A stretch of DNA of 64,000 nt from an uncultured Muribaculaceae bacterium (GTDB lineage: Bacteria > Bacteroidota > Bacteroidia > Bacteroidales > Muribaculaceae). Made by a program: the position numbers and the translations under genes. Location: assembly GCA_910588245.1 (NCBI GenBank), contig CAJUQP010000004.1:1-64000 (forward strand). The letters are read 5' to 3'. Positions 61,989-64,000 of this stretch are shown one piece after another. The notes below the pieces were generated by a model that was not told the origin of the DNA, searched no databases, and was given only the letters and a program-made list of their open reading frames with translations. Every line of letters begins with the position of its first letter. Position 1 is the stretch's first letter.

Positions 61989-62840
61989 ATGCCAGAGAGA
62001 CTGAAGACTATACTCACCATAGCCGGGTCTGACAGTTGCGCCGGGGCCGGCATCCAGGCCGACATCAAAGCAGCTTCCTACTTCGGCATCTATGCCACGA
62101 CCGCAGTCACTGCAGTCACCGCCCAAAACTCCGGGGCTGTCTCAAAGGTCATGGCCCTTCCCCCCGACATGCTTCGGAGTCAGATTGAGGCGGTTGTCGA
62201 AGACCAGTGTCCGGATGCCGTCAAGATCGGGATGACAGGATCTTTAGCCAACTGCGAGGTGATCTGCGAAATGGCGGAGGGATGCCTTAAAGATGTACCT
62301 ATTGTCATCGACCCGGTTATTTCCGCCACTTCCGGAGCCATGCTCTCAGGAGACAAAGAAAAACTTATCGACTTCTATATCAACCATCTCCTTCCTCTCG
62401 CCACGGTTGTTACCCCAAATATCCCTGAAGCGGAGATGATTCTCGGCCGTCCCATACATATCAGCAATACGTCGGCTCAATCGGAGGTGGCTGCCAGGAT
62501 TCTCGATAAGCTCGGATGCCAGTCTGTGGTGCTCAAAGGTGGCCACACTGATGGTAAAAGAGTCTGGGATGTTTTCGTGGAGTACACCTTCGATGGGGAC
62601 TTATCATTTGCAAACCATTACTTTCAACGCTTGATGTGCCCCAATCTCCACGGCACCGGCTGCACCTACTCCACCATGATGGCGAGTGCTATCGCTGAGG
62701 GCCACTCCCTTGCTGTGGCTTTCAGATTAGCAAGCAAATTGACGCATGATTTCATAGAAAGAAGCTGCGGCTACTCATTCGGCGACCACAATAACGGGCC
62801 GCTCAACATTTTCGATTTCAAGACAGAGAACAATAATTAA
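61989..62840 (+). CDS. thiD: Hydroxymethylpyrimidine/phosphomethylpyrimidine kinase
   Basis: Phosphorylates HMP and HMP-P to HMP-PP for thiamine synthesis. Ribokinase-fold protein of about 283 residues from MPERLKTILTIAGSDSCAGAG. The N-terminal AGSDSCAGAGIQADIKA and the C-terminal GTGCTYSTMMASAIAEG (anion-hole region) are typical. Start at 61989 (61983 is an alternative, two codons earlier). An open frame from 61917 would begin inside or at the end of the riboswitch region and is rejected. First gene of the operon. Confidence 0.94.
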   Translation: MPERLKTILTIAGSDSCAGAGIQADIKAASYFGIYATTAVTAVTAQNSGAVSKVMALPPDMLRSQIEAVVEDQCPDAVKIGMTGSLANCEVICEMAEGCLKDVPIVIDPVISATSGAMLSGDKEKLIDFYINHLLPLATVVTPNIPEAEMILGRPIHISNTSAQSEVAARILDKLGCQSVVLKGGHTDGKRVWDVFVEYTFDGDLSFANHYFQRLMCPNLHGTGCTYSTMMASAIAEGHSLAVAFRLASKLTHDFIERSCGYSFGDHNNGPLNIFDFKTENNN

Positions 62841-62852
62841 AGCTATAACATT

Positions 62853-63056
62853 ATGGATATATTGCTCAACAACATTCCCACGAAACTGCCTGACTCGGTG
62901 ATGACGGTGGCTGATCTTGCGGAATGGAAGGATATCCGTCGCGCAGGCACCGCCATAGCCGTCAACGACAAAATAGTAAGAAAGGATATGTGGAAAAACG
63001 CTCATCTTAGCCCTCTCGACAGAGTGACGGTCATTTCGGCTGCTTTCGGAGGATAA
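62853..63056 (+). CDS. thiS: Thiamine biosynthesis sulfur carrier ThiS
   Basis: A 67-residue ubiquitin-like carrier ending in the diagnostic Gly-Gly (SAAFGG), which is converted to a thiocarboxylate to donate sulfur for thiazole formation. The N-terminus MDILLNNIPTKLPDSVMTVADL fits the family (pattern given only in part). 12 nt after thiD. Confidence 0.93.
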   Translation: MDILLNNIPTKLPDSVMTVADLAEWKDIRRAGTAIAVNDKIVRKDMWKNAHLSPLDRVTVISAAFGG

Positions 63057-63083
63057 GAAAAAGTGGCGATGTAATTGTCTCTC

Positions 63084-63623
63084 ATGTCCGCGAATTTTAA
63101 GATAATTGCCATTACGGCACCTGATACGATTCCATGCGAGGCGACCAGGATAACAGCCATTCTCCGCAACGGTGAAGCTGATACAGTGCATATCCGCAAA
63201 CCGGACTGGGATATCTCCTCCATGCGCCGTCTCATCTGCGCGATTCCCGGAGAGTTACATGCGAGGCTGCGTCTGCACAGCCATTTCGAACTTGCCGGGG
63301 AGTTCTCCCTTGGAGGCATACATCTAAACTCGCGCAATCCCGTAGCCCCCGAAGGGATCAGTAATATCAGCATATCCTTCCACTCCGTTGAACAACTTGC
63401 CGACGCCGCGCATTACGAATATGTGACCCTCTCTCCCGTATTCGACTCCATATCGAAACCCGGCTACCGCGCGGCTTTCGACCTGGATGCCCTCAGGCCT
63501 CTCATCGAAGGCAAGAATGTTGTGGCGCTCGGAGGCGTCACTCCCGGTAGATTCCCGCTCCTCCGCGAGGCCGGATTCGCCGGAGCCGCGATGCTCGGAT
63601 ATTTCTGGAAACAATATAAATAG
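63084..63623 (+). CDS. ThiE/TenI-like TIM-barrel protein with atypical active site
   Basis: A 179-residue protein (start at ATG 63084). The barrel resembles thiamine phosphate synthase and TenI: TVHIRKP, HSHFELA ... GGIHLNS, FHSVEQLADAAHYEYVTLSPVFDS and ALGGV. Compared with ThiE, the usual Q-x-R-x-K is HIRKP, the ND of the phosphate site is replaced by HS, and GPI/V is SPV. The TenI catalytic His position is Pro. It may be a thiazole tautomerase-like or altered thiamine phosphate synthase. It begins 27 nt after thiS; the next gene starts 6 nt after its stop. Confidence 0.8.
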   Translation: MSANFKIIAITAPDTIPCEATRITAILRNGEADTVHIRKPDWDISSMRRLICAIPGELHARLRLHSHFELAGEFSLGGIHLNSRNPVAPEGISNISISFHSVEQLADAAHYEYVTLSPVFDSISKPGYRAAFDLDALRPLIEGKNVVALGGVTPGRFPLLREAGFAGAAMLGYFWKQYK

Positions 63624-63629
63624 TGACAT

Positions 63630-64000
63630 ATGCTTCAATACATTACAAACACCGACTGCAAAGTGCCGGTAGCGGATCAGATATTCGCAGTGATAGAAGG
63701 CGGATGCAAATGGGTTCAGATACGCATGAAAGACGCCTCTGACGACGAGATCAGGAAAGTGGTGGAAGCCGTAAAGCCCACATGTGAGAAGAAAGAGGTA
63801 TTCCTTATCCTCAACGACAGGGTCGAGCTCGCCAAAGAACTCAATGTTGGTGGTGTGCATCTCGGCAAGGAGGATATGCCATGCAGCAAGGCGCGCATGA
63901 TCCTCGGCCCCGCGGCCGTGATCGGAGTCACGGCCAACACTTTCGCCGATATTGTGGCTGTCAGCAATCTCGACATCGACTATTACGGTCTCGGCCCCTT
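63630..64000 (+). CDS. thiE: Thiamine phosphate synthase (partial, runs off the window)
   Basis: Joins HMP-PP and thiazole phosphate to thiamine phosphate. The visible 123 residues start MLQYITNTDCKVPV. They include WVQIRMKDA (Q-x-R-x-K motif), FLILNDRVELAKELNVGGVHLGKEDM and VIGVTANTF ... YYGLGPF, all typical of functional ThiE. The C-terminus lies beyond 64000. It overlaps no earlier gene and follows the TenI/ThiE-like gene by 6 nt. Confidence 0.9.
   Translation, partial: MLQYITNTDCKVPVADQIFAVIEGGCKWVQIRMKDASDDEIRKVVEAVKPTCEKKEVFLILNDRVELAKELNVGGVHLGKEDMPCSKARMILGPAAVIGVTANTFADIVAVSNLDIDYYGLGP

Overview
The window looks like chromosomal core DNA of a Bacteroidales species, most likely of the Muribaculaceae type. 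The gene content supports this: type III glutamine synthetase, LL-diaminopimelate aminotransferase (DapL), a eukaryote-like GT3 glycogen synthase, an EF-G2-type elongation factor, a TIGR00341/DUF389 protein, DUF3127, DUF4293 and DUF4230 proteins, and an RprX/RprY-like two-component pair. Many intergenic regions also carry the Bacteroidetes promoter signature (TTTG, 19-20 bp, TAnnTTTG). I read this signature directly in front of gdhA, dapA, dapF, the glycogen operon, rsmG, the second glutamine synthetase and the thiamine operon. Genus and species are inference. I see no tRNA, rRNA, IS element, CRISPR array or phage module.

Layout. 1-1318: non-coding, repeat-rich DNA, then the gdhA control region. 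1.3-8.8 kb: gdhA, a secreted GH51 arabinofuranosidase, a DUF389 membrane protein, a GNAT acetyltransferase and dapA. 8.8-17 kb: dnaG, a DUF4230 pair, an unknown membrane protein overlapping miaA, and a DPP-IV peptidase. 17-26.5 kb: proS, DUF4293, a TPR protein convergent with dnaA, an MCE/MlaD protein with an N-acetylmuramoyl-L-alanine amidase, and a DEDDh exonuclease. 26.6-36 kb: a THUMP-like methyltransferase, a FadL-type porin, a secreted Trp/Gly-repeat protein, trmN6, lon and a SulP transporter. 36.4-42.2 kb: dapF-dapL-glnN and hemW. 42.4-49.8 kb: an EF-G paralogue, the glycogen synthase/phosphorylase operon and a DUF3127 protein. 50-58 kb: rsmG, an MBL hydrolase, DUF3108, thioredoxin, a second glutamine synthetase, ThiF/MoeB-MscS and a clostripain lipoprotein. 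58.4-64 kb: rprXY-like genes, plsC, and a TPP riboswitch with thiD-thiS-TenI/ThiE-like-thiE, the last cut by the window edge.

How it fits together. Nitrogen assimilation is prominent: gdhA and two unrelated glutamine synthetases, one of them in an operon with lysine/peptidoglycan precursor genes (dapF, dapL; dapA lies separately). Carbon storage (glycogen) and an EF-G variant without the usual catalytic histidine suggest adaptation to feast and famine in the gut. A nearly identical 23-nt partly palindromic element lies upstream of both gdhA and the EF-G paralogue, and its 14-nt core recurs in the SulP promoter region, so these genes may share a regulator.

Most notable for follow-up: (i) the DUF3127 protein is built like single-stranded-DNA-binding protein, with a predicted OB-like domain, a Gly/Pro/Gln linker and a terminal DEDLPF; (ii) the shared operator; (iii) the unknown membrane protein translationally coupled to miaA; (iv) the Trp/Gly-repeat secreted protein.
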